Assembly: GCF_900110575.1 (NCBI RefSeq)
Contig: NZ_FOEF01000017.1
Location: forward strand, 168,698-232,697
Source of the DNA: Amycolatopsis saalfeldensis
GTDB lineage: Bacteria > Actinomycetota > Actinomycetes > Mycobacteriales > Pseudonocardiaceae
Length of the DNA: 64,000 nucleotides
Direction: 5' to 3'
Part shown: piece by piece, positions 34,660-43,554 of the stretch
How positions within the stretch are numbered: position 1 is the stretch's first letter
How the letters are laid out: every line of letters starts with the position of its first letter
Made by a program: the position numbers and the translations under genes
Notes under the pieces: generated by a model
Database searches by the model: none
What the model saw: the letters and a program-made list of their open reading frames with translations, nothing else
Told to the model about the DNA's origin: nothing

Positions 34660-36827
34660 GCATCCCGAATTTCGCCGACGTGCCGCTCGGCGCGCCCGAG
34701 CCGGCCGGCCGCGCCGCGTGGGCGCAGGCCGTGCAGGACGCCACCGGCAAGGGGCCGGACGCGCTGGCCTGGGAGACGCCTGAGGGCATCGGCGTGAAGC
34801 CGGTGTACACCGCCGACGATCTGTCCGATGTGGACTTCCTGGGCACGTACCCCGGCATCGCGCCCTATCTGCGCGGACCGTACCCGACGATGTACGTGAA
34901 CCAGCCGTGGACCATCCGCCAGTACGCCGGGTTCTCCACCGCCGAGGAGTCGAACGCCTTCTACCGCCGCAATCTCGCGGCCGGGCAGAAGGGCCTTTCG
35001 GTCGCCTTCGACCTGGCCACCCACCGCGGTTACGACTCGGACCACCCGCGGGTCTCCGGCGACGTCGGCATGGCCGGCGTGGCGATCGACTCGATCTACG
35101 ACATGCGCCAGCTGTTCGACGGCATCCCGCTGGACAAGATGTCCGTGTCGATGACCATGAACGGCGCCGTGCTGCCGGTGCTCGCGCTGTACGTCGTCGC
35201 GGCGGAGGAGCAGGGGGTGAAGCCGGAGCAGCTCGCGGGGACCATCCAGAACGACATCCTCAAGGAGTTCATGGTCCGCAACACCTACATCTACCCGCCC
35301 CAGCCGTCGATGCGGATCATCTCCGACATCTTCGCCTACACCTCGTCGCACATGCCGAAGTACAACTCCATCTCGATCTCCGGCTACCACATGCAGGAGG
35401 CCGGGGCGACCGCCGACCTGGAGCTGGCGTACACGCTCGCGGACGGCGTCGAGTACATCCGCGCGGGGGTGGAAGCCGGGCTGGACGTGGACAAGTTCGC
35501 GCCGCGGCTGTCGTTCTTCTGGGCGATCGGGATGAACTTCTTCATGGAGGTCGCGAAGCTGCGCGCGGCCCGGCTGCTGTGGGCGAAGCTGGTCAAGCAG
35601 TTCGACCCGAAATCGGCGAAGTCCTTGTCGTTGCGGACACATTCGCAGACGTCGGGCTGGTCGCTGACCGCGCAGGACGTCTACAACAACGTCACCCGCA
35701 CCTGCGTCGAGGCGATGGCCGCGACGCAGGGGCACACACAGTCGTTGCACACCAACGCTCTTGACGAAGCGCTGGCGCTGCCCACCGACTTCTCCGCCCG
35801 CATCGCCCGCAACACGCAACTGTTGCTACAGCAGGAATCCGGCACCACCCGCGTGATCGACCCATGGGGCGGCAGCGCTTTCGTCGAGAAGCTGACCTAC
35901 GACCTGGCGCGCAAGGCGTGGGGGCACATCACCGAGGTCGAGGGCGCGGGCGGCATGGCGCGCGCGATCGACGAGGGCATCCCGAAGCTGCGCATCGAGG
36001 AGGCGGCCGCACGTACCCAGGCGCGGATCGACTCCGGCCGCCAGCCCGTGATCGGCGTGAACAAGTACCAGGTCACCGGGGCCGAAGAGCAGATCGACGT
36101 GCTCAAGGTCGACAACGCGGGCGTGCGAACGCAGCAGCTGGAGAAGCTGCGGCGGCTGCGTGAGGAGCGCGATTCCCAGGCCACCGAGGACGCGTTGCGC
36201 CGGCTCACCGAGGGCGCGCAGAACGGCGGCAACCTGTTCGCCCTGGCCATCGACGCGGCCAGGGCCAAGGCCACCGTCGGCGAGATCTCCGACTCGCTGG
36301 AGAAGATCTGGGGCCGCCACTCCGGCCAGATCCGCACGATCTCCGGGGTGTACCGGGAAGAGGTGGGGAAGTCGGACAACGTCGAGAAGGCCCGTGAGCT
36401 GGTCGCGAAGTTCGCCGAAGGCGAGGGCCGCCGCCCGCGCATCCTGGTCGCGAAGATGGGCCAGGACGGGCACGACCGCGGCCAGAAGGTGATCGCCACC
36501 GGCTTCGCCGACATCGGCTTCGACGTCGACGTCGGCCCGCTGTTCTCCACCCCGGAGGAGGTCGCGCGGCAGGCTTCGGAGGCCGACGTGCACGTGATCG
36601 GCGTGTCTTCGCTCGCCGCCGGGCACCTTTCGCTGGTGCCCGCGCTGCGCCACGAGCTGGCCGAGCTGGGCCGCGAGGACATCATGGTCGTGGTCGGCGG
36701 CGTCATCCCGCCGCAGGACTACGACGAGCTGCGCGCGGCCGGCGCCGCGGCCATTTTCGGGCCGGGCACGGTGATCGCGGACGCCGCGATCGGCCTGCTC
36801 GAGCAGCTCGCCAAGCAGGAGTCCTGA
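34656..36827 (+). CDS. mutB: Methylmalonyl-CoA mutase large (alpha) subunit
   Basis: A 723-residue catalytic subunit. The substrate barrel contains the strongly conserved RGPYPTMYVNQPWTIRQYAG and SGYHMQEAGATADLELAYTLADG. The C-terminal B12 domain has the cobalt-ligand motif DGHDRG in KMGQDGHDRGQKVIATGFAD, followed by the Ser loop GVSSLAAGH. Length is typical. It overlaps mutA and is followed 3 bp later by meaB, so the three genes are one operon. Confidence 0.96.
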   Translation: MSIPNFADVPLGAPEPAGRAAWAQAVQDATGKGPDALAWETPEGIGVKPVYTADDLSDVDFLGTYPGIAPYLRGPYPTMYVNQPWTIRQYAGFSTAEESNAFYRRNLAAGQKGLSVAFDLATHRGYDSDHPRVSGDVGMAGVAIDSIYDMRQLFDGIPLDKMSVSMTMNGAVLPVLALYVVAAEEQGVKPEQLAGTIQNDILKEFMVRNTYIYPPQPSMRIISDIFAYTSSHMPKYNSISISGYHMQEAGATADLELAYTLADGVEYIRAGVEAGLDVDKFAPRLSFFWAIGMNFFMEVAKLRAARLLWAKLVKQFDPKSAKSLSLRTHSQTSGWSLTAQDVYNNVTRTCVEAMAATQGHTQSLHTNALDEALALPTDFSARIARNTQLLLQQESGTTRVIDPWGGSAFVEKLTYDLARKAWGHITEVEGAGGMARAIDEGIPKLRIEEAAARTQARIDSGRQPVIGVNKYQVTGAEEQIDVLKVDNAGVRTQQLEKLRRLREERDSQATEDALRRLTEGAQNGGNLFALAIDAARAKATVGEISDSLEKIWGRHSGQIRTISGVYREEVGKSDNVEKARELVAKFAEGEGRRPRILVAKMGQDGHDRGQKVIATGFADIGFDVDVGPLFSTPEEVARQASEADVHVIGVSSLAAGHLSLVPALRHELAELGREDIMVVVGGVIPPQDYDELRAAGAAAIFGPGTVIADAAIGLLEQLAKQES

Positions 36828-36830
36828 GCC

Positions 36831-37826
36831 TTGCCGCGCAAGATCGACGTCGCCGCGTACGCGAAGGGCGTCCTCGCCGGTGACCGCGGAACGCTGTCCA
36901 AGGCGATCACGCTGGTCGAGTCCCAGCGTGCCGACCACCGGGCGCAGGCGCAGGAACTGCTCGTCGAGCTGCTGCCGCACGCCGGGGGCGCGCAGCGGGT
37001 CGGCATCACGGGCGTGCCCGGGGTCGGCAAGTCGACCTTCATCGACCAGCTGGGCACGGACCTGACCACGGCCGGGCACCGGGTCGCGGTGCTGGCCGTC
37101 GACCCGTCGTCCACCCGCACGGGCGGCTCGATCCTCGGCGACAAGACCCGCATGGCGCGGCTCGCGGTGGACGACCGGGCGTTCATCCGCCCTTCGCCGA
37201 CGTCCGGCACGCTCGGCGGCGTCGCCAGGGCCACGCGCGAGACGATCGTGCTGATGGAGGCCGCGGGCTTCGACGTGGTGCTGGTGGAGACCGTCGGGGT
37301 CGGACAGTCCGAAGTGGCCGTGGCCAACATGGTCGACTGCTTCCTGTTCCTCACCTTGGCCCGCACCGGCGACCAGCTGCAGGGCATCAAGAAGGGCGTG
37401 CTGGAGCTGGCCGACGTCATCGCCGTCAACAAGGCGGACGGGCCGCACGAGAAAGACGCGAAACGGGCGGCGCGGGAGCTTTCGGGCGCGCTGCGGATGA
37501 TCTACGGACGGGACGCGCCGTGGACGCCGCCCGTGCTGACCTGCAGCGCGCTCGAGGCGACCGGCCTCGACCAGGTGTGGGGCGAGATCGGCAGGCACCG
37601 CGACCAGCTCACGGAGTCCGGCGAGCTGGCGGCCCGCCGCCGTCAGCAGCAGGTCGACTGGACCTGGTCGATGGTCCGCGAGCAGCTGCTCGACCGCCTG
37701 ACCTCGCACCCCGGCGTGAAGGCGCTGGTCGGCGACCTGGAACGCGCGGTGCGGGCGGGCGAGCTGACGGCCACGCTGGCCGCCGGCCGGATCCTGGACG
37801 CCTTTGCCACGCCGGCCGGCGATTGA
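36831..37826 (+). CDS. meaB: Methylmalonyl-CoA mutase-associated GTPase
   Basis: A 331-residue G3E-family GTPase that protects and reloads the B12 cofactor of methylmalonyl-CoA mutase. The P-loop is GVPGVGKS (61-68). The family segment VDPSSTRTGGSILGDKTRM, the switch region DVVLVETVGVGQSEV and the base-specificity motif NKADGP follow in order. The start is a TTG at 36831 with AGGAG 9 nt upstream, 3 bp after mutB. Confidence 0.94.
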   Translation: MPRKIDVAAYAKGVLAGDRGTLSKAITLVESQRADHRAQAQELLVELLPHAGGAQRVGITGVPGVGKSTFIDQLGTDLTTAGHRVAVLAVDPSSTRTGGSILGDKTRMARLAVDDRAFIRPSPTSGTLGGVARATRETIVLMEAAGFDVVLVETVGVGQSEVAVANMVDCFLFLTLARTGDQLQGIKKGVLELADVIAVNKADGPHEKDAKRAARELSGALRMIYGRDAPWTPPVLTCSALEATGLDQVWGEIGRHRDQLTESGELAARRRQQQVDWTWSMVREQLLDRLTSHPGVKALVGDLERAVRAGELTATLAAGRILDAFATPAGD

Positions 37827-37977
37827 ATCGCCCGGCCCGGCGGCGGACGGCGAACGACCGCCCGGCGGCGCCCGGCGGTCGGCGACGGGGGCCGAGCGGG
37901 GAGTCTCCACCGCGTGGCGGCTGACGGAGGGGCCGTTCGGCGGGCACAATGCCCTTCAGTGCCGTAGAAGGGGAGTC

Positions 37978-38313
37978 ATGGCGAAGGTGCGTGGTCTGCT
38001 GCTGGTGGGGCTGCTGGGTGTGCTGTTGCTTTGTGCGCCGCCCGCGCAGGCCATGGTGGTCGTGCCGGCCGGGGCCGCGACGGTGCCGGCCCAGGCCGCG
38101 GCGAGCGGGGAATCGCTGCTCATCGCGCCGCGGCAGGTGCAGCCGGGGCCGGTGATCGACCCGGCGCAGACCGACGCCGCGAACGCCGCCAAGACCCGGA
38201 ACAAGCTGATCGCGGGCGGGGTCGCGGTGGTGCTGCTGGCGATCGTCTTCTTCGGACGGCGGTCCCGCGCCAAGAAGCGCAAGAAGAGCAAGGACCAGGC
38301 CGCGGGCAAGTAG
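37978..38313 (+). CDS. Small exported membrane-anchored protein
   Basis: A 111-residue protein with a Sec signal peptide (residues 1-25, AQA cleavage), a 50-residue Ala/Val/Pro-rich external part, one transmembrane helix at about 79-93 (KLIAGGVAVVLLAIVFFG) and a strongly basic cytoplasmic tail (RRSRAKKRKKSK). AAGGGGAG lies just upstream of the ATG. The signal peptide plus C-terminal anchor and basic tail resembles a cell-surface stalk, but no LPxTG-like motif precedes the helix. I do not recognise a family. The 150 bp before it and the 190 bp after it hold no other gene. Confidence 0.7.
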   Translation: MAKVRGLLLVGLLGVLLLCAPPAQAMVVVPAGAATVPAQAAASGESLLIAPRQVQPGPVIDPAQTDAANAAKTRNKLIAGGVAVVLLAIVFFGRRSRAKKRKKSKDQAAGK

Positions 38314-38506
38314 CGGTTTCCGTTCGCCCTGACCGAATTCCGGCAAGCCGTTCAACGCAGATCCGGTACCGGCCGTCTCGGATGCCCGCCGGCGGCGCGA
38401 CTGTTGCCACCTGCATGGTGCACGATCGTCGGCAGATGCATAAGACTGCAACGATCGGCACGCTGCGTGACCCCTGGGCCACCCGTGTTGCGGGAGGAGG
38501 CGCGGC

Positions 38507-39808
38507 GTGACTGTGCTTGATTCACGACCGGACGTTCCAGGCGACCCCCAGGGTCCTATTGCCAACCCGAACGAGGTGCCCGCCGCGCTGATCACCGAAG
38601 CCGGGGTCAGCATGGCACCCGTGGAGGATTTCGGCGCGGGGCGCGGACCGTTCTGGCTGGACGACTGGCTGCGCGCCAACGCCACCGACGTGCTGGCCTG
38701 GCGCCGCCACATCCACGCCCACCCGGAGCTGTCGCGGCACGAGTTCGCGACCACCGAGCTGGTCGTTTCGCTGCTGCGCACGGTCGGGCTGAAGCCGTGG
38801 GTGCTGCCCGGCGGCACCGGCGTGGTGTGCGACATCGGCAAGGGCGAGCGCTGTGTGGCCCTGCGCGCGGACATGGACGCGCTGCCGCTCACCGAGGACA
38901 CCGGCCTGCCGTTCGCCTCGACCACCGAAGGCGCCGCGCACATGTGCGGCCACGACGCGCACACGGCGATCCTGCTGGGCGCGGCCCGCGCGCTGGCCGG
39001 CGCCCCGGAGCTGCCCGGCCGCGTGCGGCTGATCTTCCAGGCCGCCGAGGAGGTCATGCCCGGCGGCGCGCTGGACATGGTCGCGGCCGGCGCACTCGAC
39101 GGCGTCGAGCGGATCTACGGCCTGCACTGCGACCCGCGGCTGGAGGTCGGCAAGGTCGGCACCCGCGTGGGCGCGCTGACGTCCGCGGCGGACCTGATCG
39201 AGCTGCGCCTCACCTCGCCCGGCGGGCACACCTCGCGGCCGCACTTGACCGCTGACCTGGTGTACGCGCTCGGCACGGTCATCACCTCGCTGCCCTCGGT
39301 GCTTTCGCGCCGGGTCGACCCGCGCTCGGGCACCGTGCTGGTGTGGGGCGCGGTGCACGCCGGCCAGGCCGCCAACGCCGTGCCGCAGGACGGTGTCCTG
39401 CGGGGCACGCTGCGCACTGCGGATCACGAGGTGTGGAAGCAGCTGGAGCCGTTGGTCGCGGCCTCGGTGGAGTCGCTGCTGGCGCCCACCGGCGTCGGCT
39501 TCTCCCTGGACTACCGCCGCGGCGTCCCCCCGGTCGTCTCCGACCAGGAGTCGACGACGCTGATGCGCGCCGGCGTCGAGGCCGCCGTCGGCGAGCAGGG
39601 CCTGGCCGGCACGGAACAGTCCTCGGGCGGCGAGGACTTCGGCTGGTACCTCGAACACGTCCAGGGCGCCTTCGCCCGCCTCGGCGTCTGGCCGGGCGCC
39701 CCCGCTCCGCAGTCCGACATCCACCGCCCGACGTTCACCCTCGACGAGCGCGCCTTGCTGGTCGGGGTCCGGACCCTGGTGCACACGGCATTGGCCACAC
39801 TGGCCTGA
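38507..39808 (+). CDS. amiA1: M20-family amidohydrolase (AmiA1-like)
   Basis: A 433-residue di-metal amidohydrolase of the IAA-amino-acid/hippurate hydrolase group, removing acyl groups from N-acyl amino acids or related amides. Metal-site motifs: RHIHAHPELS, ALRADMDALP, HMCGHDAHT (Cys147, His149), FQAAEE (Glu181-Glu182) and GLHCDPR; a late GGEDFGWYL supplies the last contacts. GGAGGAGG precedes the GTG start. Its position between deoD and lpdA matches mycobacterial amiA1 (Rv3305c); the adjacent amiB1 of mycobacteria is missing here. The natural substrate is not known. Confidence 0.87.
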   Translation: MTVLDSRPDVPGDPQGPIANPNEVPAALITEAGVSMAPVEDFGAGRGPFWLDDWLRANATDVLAWRRHIHAHPELSRHEFATTELVVSLLRTVGLKPWVLPGGTGVVCDIGKGERCVALRADMDALPLTEDTGLPFASTTEGAAHMCGHDAHTAILLGAARALAGAPELPGRVRLIFQAAEEVMPGGALDMVAAGALDGVERIYGLHCDPRLEVGKVGTRVGALTSAADLIELRLTSPGGHTSRPHLTADLVYALGTVITSLPSVLSRRVDPRSGTVLVWGAVHAGQAANAVPQDGVLRGTLRTADHEVWKQLEPLVAASVESLLAPTGVGFSLDYRRGVPPVVSDQESTTLMRAGVEAAVGEQGLAGTEQSSGGEDFGWYLEHVQGAFARLGVWPGAPAPQSDIHRPTFTLDERALLVGVRTLVHTALATLA

Positions 39809-39894
39809 CCTCGGGCCGCGGCCTGGTGCCTCAGCGGCAGTTCCGGCTCGCCGGGCGGGTGGAGCATCCGTCGATCAGGCTCCGGCCAGCGCGG

Positions 39895-40295
39895 CGCGGT
39901 GGCCGTTCGGTCATGGTGACGGTGGCGCGGCGGCCGTTCGGTCGGGGTGATGGCGGCGCGGCCGCTCGGCCAGGGTGACGACGGCCCGGCGGCCGGTCAT
40001 GGTGATGGCGGCGCGGCGGTCGGTCGGTCGTGGTGACAGCGCCGCGGCCGTTCGGCCGGGTTGATGGCGGCGCGGCGATCGTCAGGGTGACGGCGGCGCG
40101 TCCGTTCGGCCAGGGTGACGATGGCGCGGCGGTCGGCCAGGGTGACGGCGGCGCGGCGGTCGGCCAGGGTGACGACGGCGCGGTGGTCGGCCAGGGTGAC
40201 GACGGCGCGGTGGTCGGCCAGGGTGACGACGGCGCGGTGGCCGTTCGGTCAGGGCGGTGGCGCGGCGGTCGGTCGGCCATGGTGACAGCGGCCCG
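39895..40295. repeat. 27-bp GC-rich tandem repeat (minisatellite)
   Basis: About 13-14 copies of a unit of the type GGTGACGACGGCGCGGTGGT+CGGCCAG are arranged head to tail. Copies starting at 40114, 40141, 40168, 40195 and 40222 are spaced exactly 27 bp and are nearly identical. Flanking copies are degenerate, with 26-31 bp spacing. The period is a multiple of 3, so both strands show open frames of repeated 9-residue units (GDDGAVVGQ), but none has a credible start or family. There are no unique spacers, so it is not CRISPR. The 85 bp before it hold nothing recognisable. Confidence 0.9.
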
Positions 40296-40416
40296 GGAAC
40301 CGGATCAAGCAACTGGATCCGGCGCCCGTCCGGTTGCGAGCGCCCCCGATTCCGGCAGGTCACCAAGGGCCCTCAAGCCGTGGTCGAGCACTGTCCCCGA
40401 CCTGCGCGGCCGTCGG

Positions 40417-40826
40417 CTGTCCACATATCTGTCCACAGCCCGCCGAACCATCCCGGCCCAGGTTGTCCACAGGCGACCCTCGGCTGTGGACAACTCCGGT
40501 AGGTGATTTCCGCTGCTATCCCCAGTCCTGTGGACGGTCATTTCACCCGGTCTCGTGACGCATGATCACGACCGTGGATGATCTATTCACCCCGGGTGAT
40601 TCCGCACCCCCGGGAGACCCCTCGAAGGCAAGCCGTAGACGGCCGATTTCCCTTGCGTCCCAACGAATTCCGCAACCACGAACGCCGCGCCCCAAGATCG
40701 GCGGAAGCCCCGGGACGGCACCCGCGGCGAAACCGGGCACGAAACTTGTGCCCGACCTAAACCCAATAATGGTGAACGCTGTTCACGATGCCCTGGTCGG
40801 CGGCTTGAACCACCGAGTTATCCACA
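40417..40826. other. Cluster of DnaA-box-like 9-mers in a 540-bp non-coding region
   Basis: Exact TTGTCCACA boxes occur at 40463-40471 (plus) and 40485-40493 (minus, as TGTGGACAA). CTGTCCACA occurs at 40417-40425 and 40429-40437, CCGTCCACA (minus) at 40529-40537, and TTATCCACA at 40818-40826. A further TCATCCACA lies at 40871 inside the next gene. TTGTCCACA is the actinobacterial DnaA consensus. The stretch from 40540 to 40815 is less GC-rich than its neighbours and contains a GTGAAC-GCT-GTTCAC palindrome (40772-40786). No dnaA or dnaN is present. An open frame of 106 codons from 40562 looks non-coding. Confidence 0.65.
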
Positions 40827-40833
40827 GGCTGGG

Positions 40834-41286
40834 TCAGCCGGTGATCCCGGAGCACGGCCGGGTGCGCAGGTCATCCACATAGTCGGCCGGGGCGCCGGCG
40901 GCCTCGGCGGCGTCGGCCAGCACGCCCAGGTAACGGGCCGAGGGCAGGCCGCCCTCGTAGGCGTCCAGGACGTACAGCCACGGCAGCACCGAGCCGTCCA
41001 TGGTCTGCACCCGGAGCCGTAGCTTGGTGTGCATGCCCAGCTCGCCGCCCTCCCACCGGTCGAGGCGTTCCTCGTCGAGCGGGGTGACGTCGTAGATCAC
41101 CACGAACACGCGCGAGCCGGCGTCTTCGACGATGGTGGCCAGCGCGCCTTCCCAGCCCAGGTCCTCACCGCCGAAGGTCAGCCGCCAGCCTTCCAGCCAG
41201 CCGGTGGTGGCCATCGGCGAGTGCGGGGCGCGCTCCAGCATCTGGGCGGGCTCCATGTTGGATCCATAAGCGGCATACAACGGCAC
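40834..41286 (-). CDS. Gamma-glutamylcyclotransferase-like (AIG2/GGCT fold) protein
   Basis: A 150-residue protein beginning VPLYAAYGSNMEPAQM, the YGSN phosphate/substrate loop of the gamma-glutamylcyclotransferase fold. An acidic catalytic-type residue follows in YDVTPLDEERLDRWEG. The GTG at 41286 is chosen because it places YAAYGSN at the N-terminus as in the family, and a TAGGCT hexamer lies 7 nt upstream without a ribosome binding site. It is divergent from lpdA and corresponds by position to mycobacterial Rv3304. The true substrate is unknown. Its 3' end lies next to the DnaA-box cluster. Confidence 0.83.
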   Translation of the reverse strand: MPLYAAYGSNMEPAQMLERAPHSPMATTGWLEGWRLTFGGEDLGWEGALATIVEDAGSRVFVVIYDVTPLDEERLDRWEGGELGMHTKLRLRVQTMDGSVLPWLYVLDAYEGGLPSARYLGVLADAAEAAGAPADYVDDLRTRPCSGITG

Positions 41287-41415
41287 GGGCGACAGCCTAG
41301 CGACCCACCCGCCCCGCAACGGGAAGCACGTGCCGTGTCCGGCCACTCAGTATCACCGGCCCTCCTCCGCGTACGGTTAGAGCACCGCAAGCACGGCCGG
41401 CTAGGAGGACTTCAG

Positions 41416-42819
41416 GTGACCAGGATCGTGATCATGGGCGGAGGCCCGGCAGGTTACGAGGCCGCTTTGGTCGCCGCGCAACACGGCGCGGACGTGACGA
41501 TCGTCGAACGCGACGGCCTCGGCGGCGCGTGTGTCCTCTATGACTGCGTGCCCTCGAAGACGTTCATCGCCTCCTCCGGCGCGCTCGCCAAGATGCACGA
41601 CCTCGGCGAGCTGGGCATCAACACCGACATGGCCGACACGAGTGTCGACCTGCCGACCGTGCACGGCCGGGTGAAGGGGCTCGCGCTCGCGCAGTCCGCG
41701 GACATCCGGGCGCGGGTGCAGCGCGAGGGCGTCCGCGTGGTCATCGGCGAAGCGCGCTTCTGCGACGACGAGCCGGGCCTGGCCACGCACAAGGTCGCGG
41801 TCACGCACACGGACGGCACCACCGAAGCGCTGAACGCCGACGTCGTGCTGATCGCCACCGGCGCCACCCCGCGGGTGCTGCCCGGCGCCGTGCCCGACGG
41901 CGAGCGGATCCTCGACTGGCGCCAGCTCTACGACCTCAGCGAGCTGCCCGAGCACCTCGCCGTGATCGGCTCGGGCGTGACCGGCGCCGAGTTCGCCTCG
42001 GCCTACACCGAGATGGGCGTCAAGGTCACCGTGATCTCCAGCCGCGATCGCGTGCTGCCGCATGAGGACGCCGACGCCGCCGCCGTGCTGGAAGAGGTCT
42101 TTTCCCAGCGTGGCACCACAGTCGCGAAGCACGCCCGCGCGGAGCGGGTGGAGCGCACGGACAAGGGCGTCGCCGTCCACCTCGCCGACGGCCGGGTGAT
42201 CGAGGCCAGCCACGCGCTGATGACCGTGGGCTCGATCCCCAACACCGCCGACGTCGGCCTCGACCGGGTCGGCATCGAGCCCGGCCCCGGCGGGTTCATC
42301 ACCGTGGACCGGGTTTCGCGCACGAGCGTGCCCGGCATCTACGCCGCGGGCGACTGCACCGGCCTGCTGATGCTCGCGTCGGTGGCCAGCATGCAGGGCC
42401 GCATCGCGATGTGGCACGCGCTGGGCGAGGGCGTCGCGCCGATCAAGCTCAAGACCGTGGCCGCGAACGTGTTCACGCACCCGGAGATCGCGACCGTCGG
42501 CATCAGCCAGCACGCGATCGACTCCGGCGAGGTGCCGGCGCGCACGATCATGCTGCCGCTGGCGACCAACGCCCGCGCCAAGATGGAAGGCCTGCGCCGC
42601 GGCTTCGTGAAGCTCTTCTGCCGCCCCGCCACGGGGGTGGTGGTCGGCGGCGTCGTGGTGGCGCCGTCGGCGAGCGAGCTGATCCTGCCGATCGCGCTCG
42701 CGGTGCAGAACCAGCTGACCGTGGACCACCTGGCGCTGACCTTCTCGGTGTACCCCTCGCTGTCCGGGTCGATCACCGAGGCGGGCCGCCAGCTCATGCG
42801 CCACGACGATCTGGACTGA
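41416..42819 (+). CDS. lpdA: NAD(P)H-quinone dehydrogenase, LpdA-type flavoprotein
   Basis: A 467-residue pyridine-nucleotide disulfide oxidoreductase-family enzyme. FAD motif MGGGPAGYEAA, NAD(P) motif IGSGVTGAEFAS and FAD-binding TSVPGIYAAGDCTG are present. The redox-active position reads GGACVLYDCVPSKTF, with both Cys39 and Cys44 in the CxxxxC spacing. However, the C-terminal His-Glu pair needed for lipoamide dehydrogenase is absent (SVYPSLSGS instead of HAHPTxSE). It therefore fits mycobacterial LpdA (Rv3303c), which reduces quinones rather than lipoamide. AGGAGG lies 7 nt before the GTG start. The order with glpD and the cyclotransferase-like gene is conserved. Confidence 0.9.
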   Translation: MTRIVIMGGGPAGYEAALVAAQHGADVTIVERDGLGGACVLYDCVPSKTFIASSGALAKMHDLGELGINTDMADTSVDLPTVHGRVKGLALAQSADIRARVQREGVRVVIGEARFCDDEPGLATHKVAVTHTDGTTEALNADVVLIATGATPRVLPGAVPDGERILDWRQLYDLSELPEHLAVIGSGVTGAEFASAYTEMGVKVTVISSRDRVLPHEDADAAAVLEEVFSQRGTTVAKHARAERVERTDKGVAVHLADGRVIEASHALMTVGSIPNTADVGLDRVGIEPGPGGFITVDRVSRTSVPGIYAAGDCTGLLMLASVASMQGRIAMWHALGEGVAPIKLKTVAANVFTHPEIATVGISQHAIDSGEVPARTIMLPLATNARAKMEGLRRGFVKLFCRPATGVVVGGVVVAPSASELILPIALAVQNQLTVDHLALTFSVYPSLSGSITEAGRQLMRHDDLD

Positions 42820-42878
42820 ATCTCCCGGCGCGGGCAACCCCGTCGAGGAGCCCCGCGTCTTGCTCGGTGACAGGTGCG

Positions 42879-43349
42879 ATGGCTGAAGTGCGGGACAAGG
42901 GGCCGAGGGTGCGCAAGAGGGCGTTTTTCGTTGCGGTGGCGGCGATCGGGGCGGCCGCGGTGGCCGGTCCGGCGACGGCGGCGACCGGTGGGCCTGCGGT
43001 GTCGGTCCAGCTGAACCAGGACACCGCGGGCCAGCAGACACTGAACAAGTTCCAGCGCGGTGACGACAACGTCGCGCTCGCCCAGTGCCCCGGGGCCAAG
43101 GCGGGCGCCACCTCGTTCAGCTCGCCGGTGCTGACCTTCGCGAACTACGACTTCGGCCCGTTCATCGGGGTGGAGGCCACCGTGAGCGCCGACGCGCTGC
43201 TGGTGCCGGGCACGCCCGCGGGCAGTTACCAGCTCACCGTGAACTGTGGCGGGAAGCCGTACAGCGCGAAGTTCACGGTCCCGGCCGCGCAGGTCGCCAA
43301 GGTGCCCGCGGGTGCCGCGAAAGCGGGCGACGGGAGCCTCGCCGAATAA
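42879..43349 (+). CDS. Secreted protein, paralogue of the adjacent sortase-locus protein
   Basis: A 156-residue exported protein. A basic N-region (RVRKR) and hydrophobic core end in ATAATGG, a Sec signal of about 35 residues; GTG codons at 42874 and 42909 are alternative starts. The mature part has one Cys pair (QCPG and VNCGGK) and ends in KFTVPAAQVAKVPAGAAKAGDG. The last 40 residues match the next gene's CGGAKITSKFTVLPAKQVVKVPAGAPQTGG, so the two are paralogues. This copy lacks Thr-Gly in the sorting position and has no anchor. It is followed by a classic terminator. Function unknown; probably a surface or wall-associated immunoglobulin-like module. Confidence 0.75.
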   Translation: MAEVRDKGPRVRKRAFFVAVAAIGAAAVAGPATAATGGPAVSVQLNQDTAGQQTLNKFQRGDDNVALAQCPGAKAGATSFSSPVLTFANYDFGPFIGVEATVSADALLVPGTPAGSYQLTVNCGGKPYSAKFTVPAAQVAKVPAGAAKAGDGSLAE

Positions 43350-43366
43350 GCACGTCGAACGATCAG

Positions 43367-43406
43367 GAGCCGCCGGGAATCCGTTCCCGGCGGCTCTTTC
43401 GTTTTT
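43367..43406 (+). terminator. Rho-independent terminator
   Basis: A 13-bp perfect stem (GAGCCGCCGGGAA at 43367-43379, complement at 43384-43396) with a 4-nt loop is followed by TTTCGTTTTT. It is one of the few terminators in the window with a real U-tract, and ends the first secreted-protein gene. Confidence 0.93.
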
Positions 43407-43554
43407 CCCCGGACCGGCTGGCAACCCCGGTACCAGCCGAGACGTCTCTAGGTTGTCGGAGGAAAAAGCACCCGGACGCCAGGGGGAACTGCGCGGCGGG
43501 GTGTGGGGATCTCCGTGTCGAATATCGGGAAGAATTCATTCATCGGGGTAAATC

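Noticed and set aside
39895..40295. CRISPR array
   Set aside because: Repeats are directly adjacent with no unique spacers, and no cas genes are present. It is a minisatellite.
40030..40506. Protein of GDDGAVVGQ repeats
   Set aside because: The open frame is a by-product of the 27-bp period; no ribosome binding site, family or constraint is visible, and the other strand is equally open.
40417..40537. Chromosomal oriC
   Set aside because: The number of boxes is small compared with known actinobacterial origins and neither dnaA nor dnaN is adjacent, so I report it only as a DnaA-box cluster.
40562..40882. A 106-codon gene starting at ATG 40562
   Set aside because: Pro/Arg-rich with no family match, no ribosome binding site, and it overlaps the DnaA-box region and the end of a real minus-strand gene.
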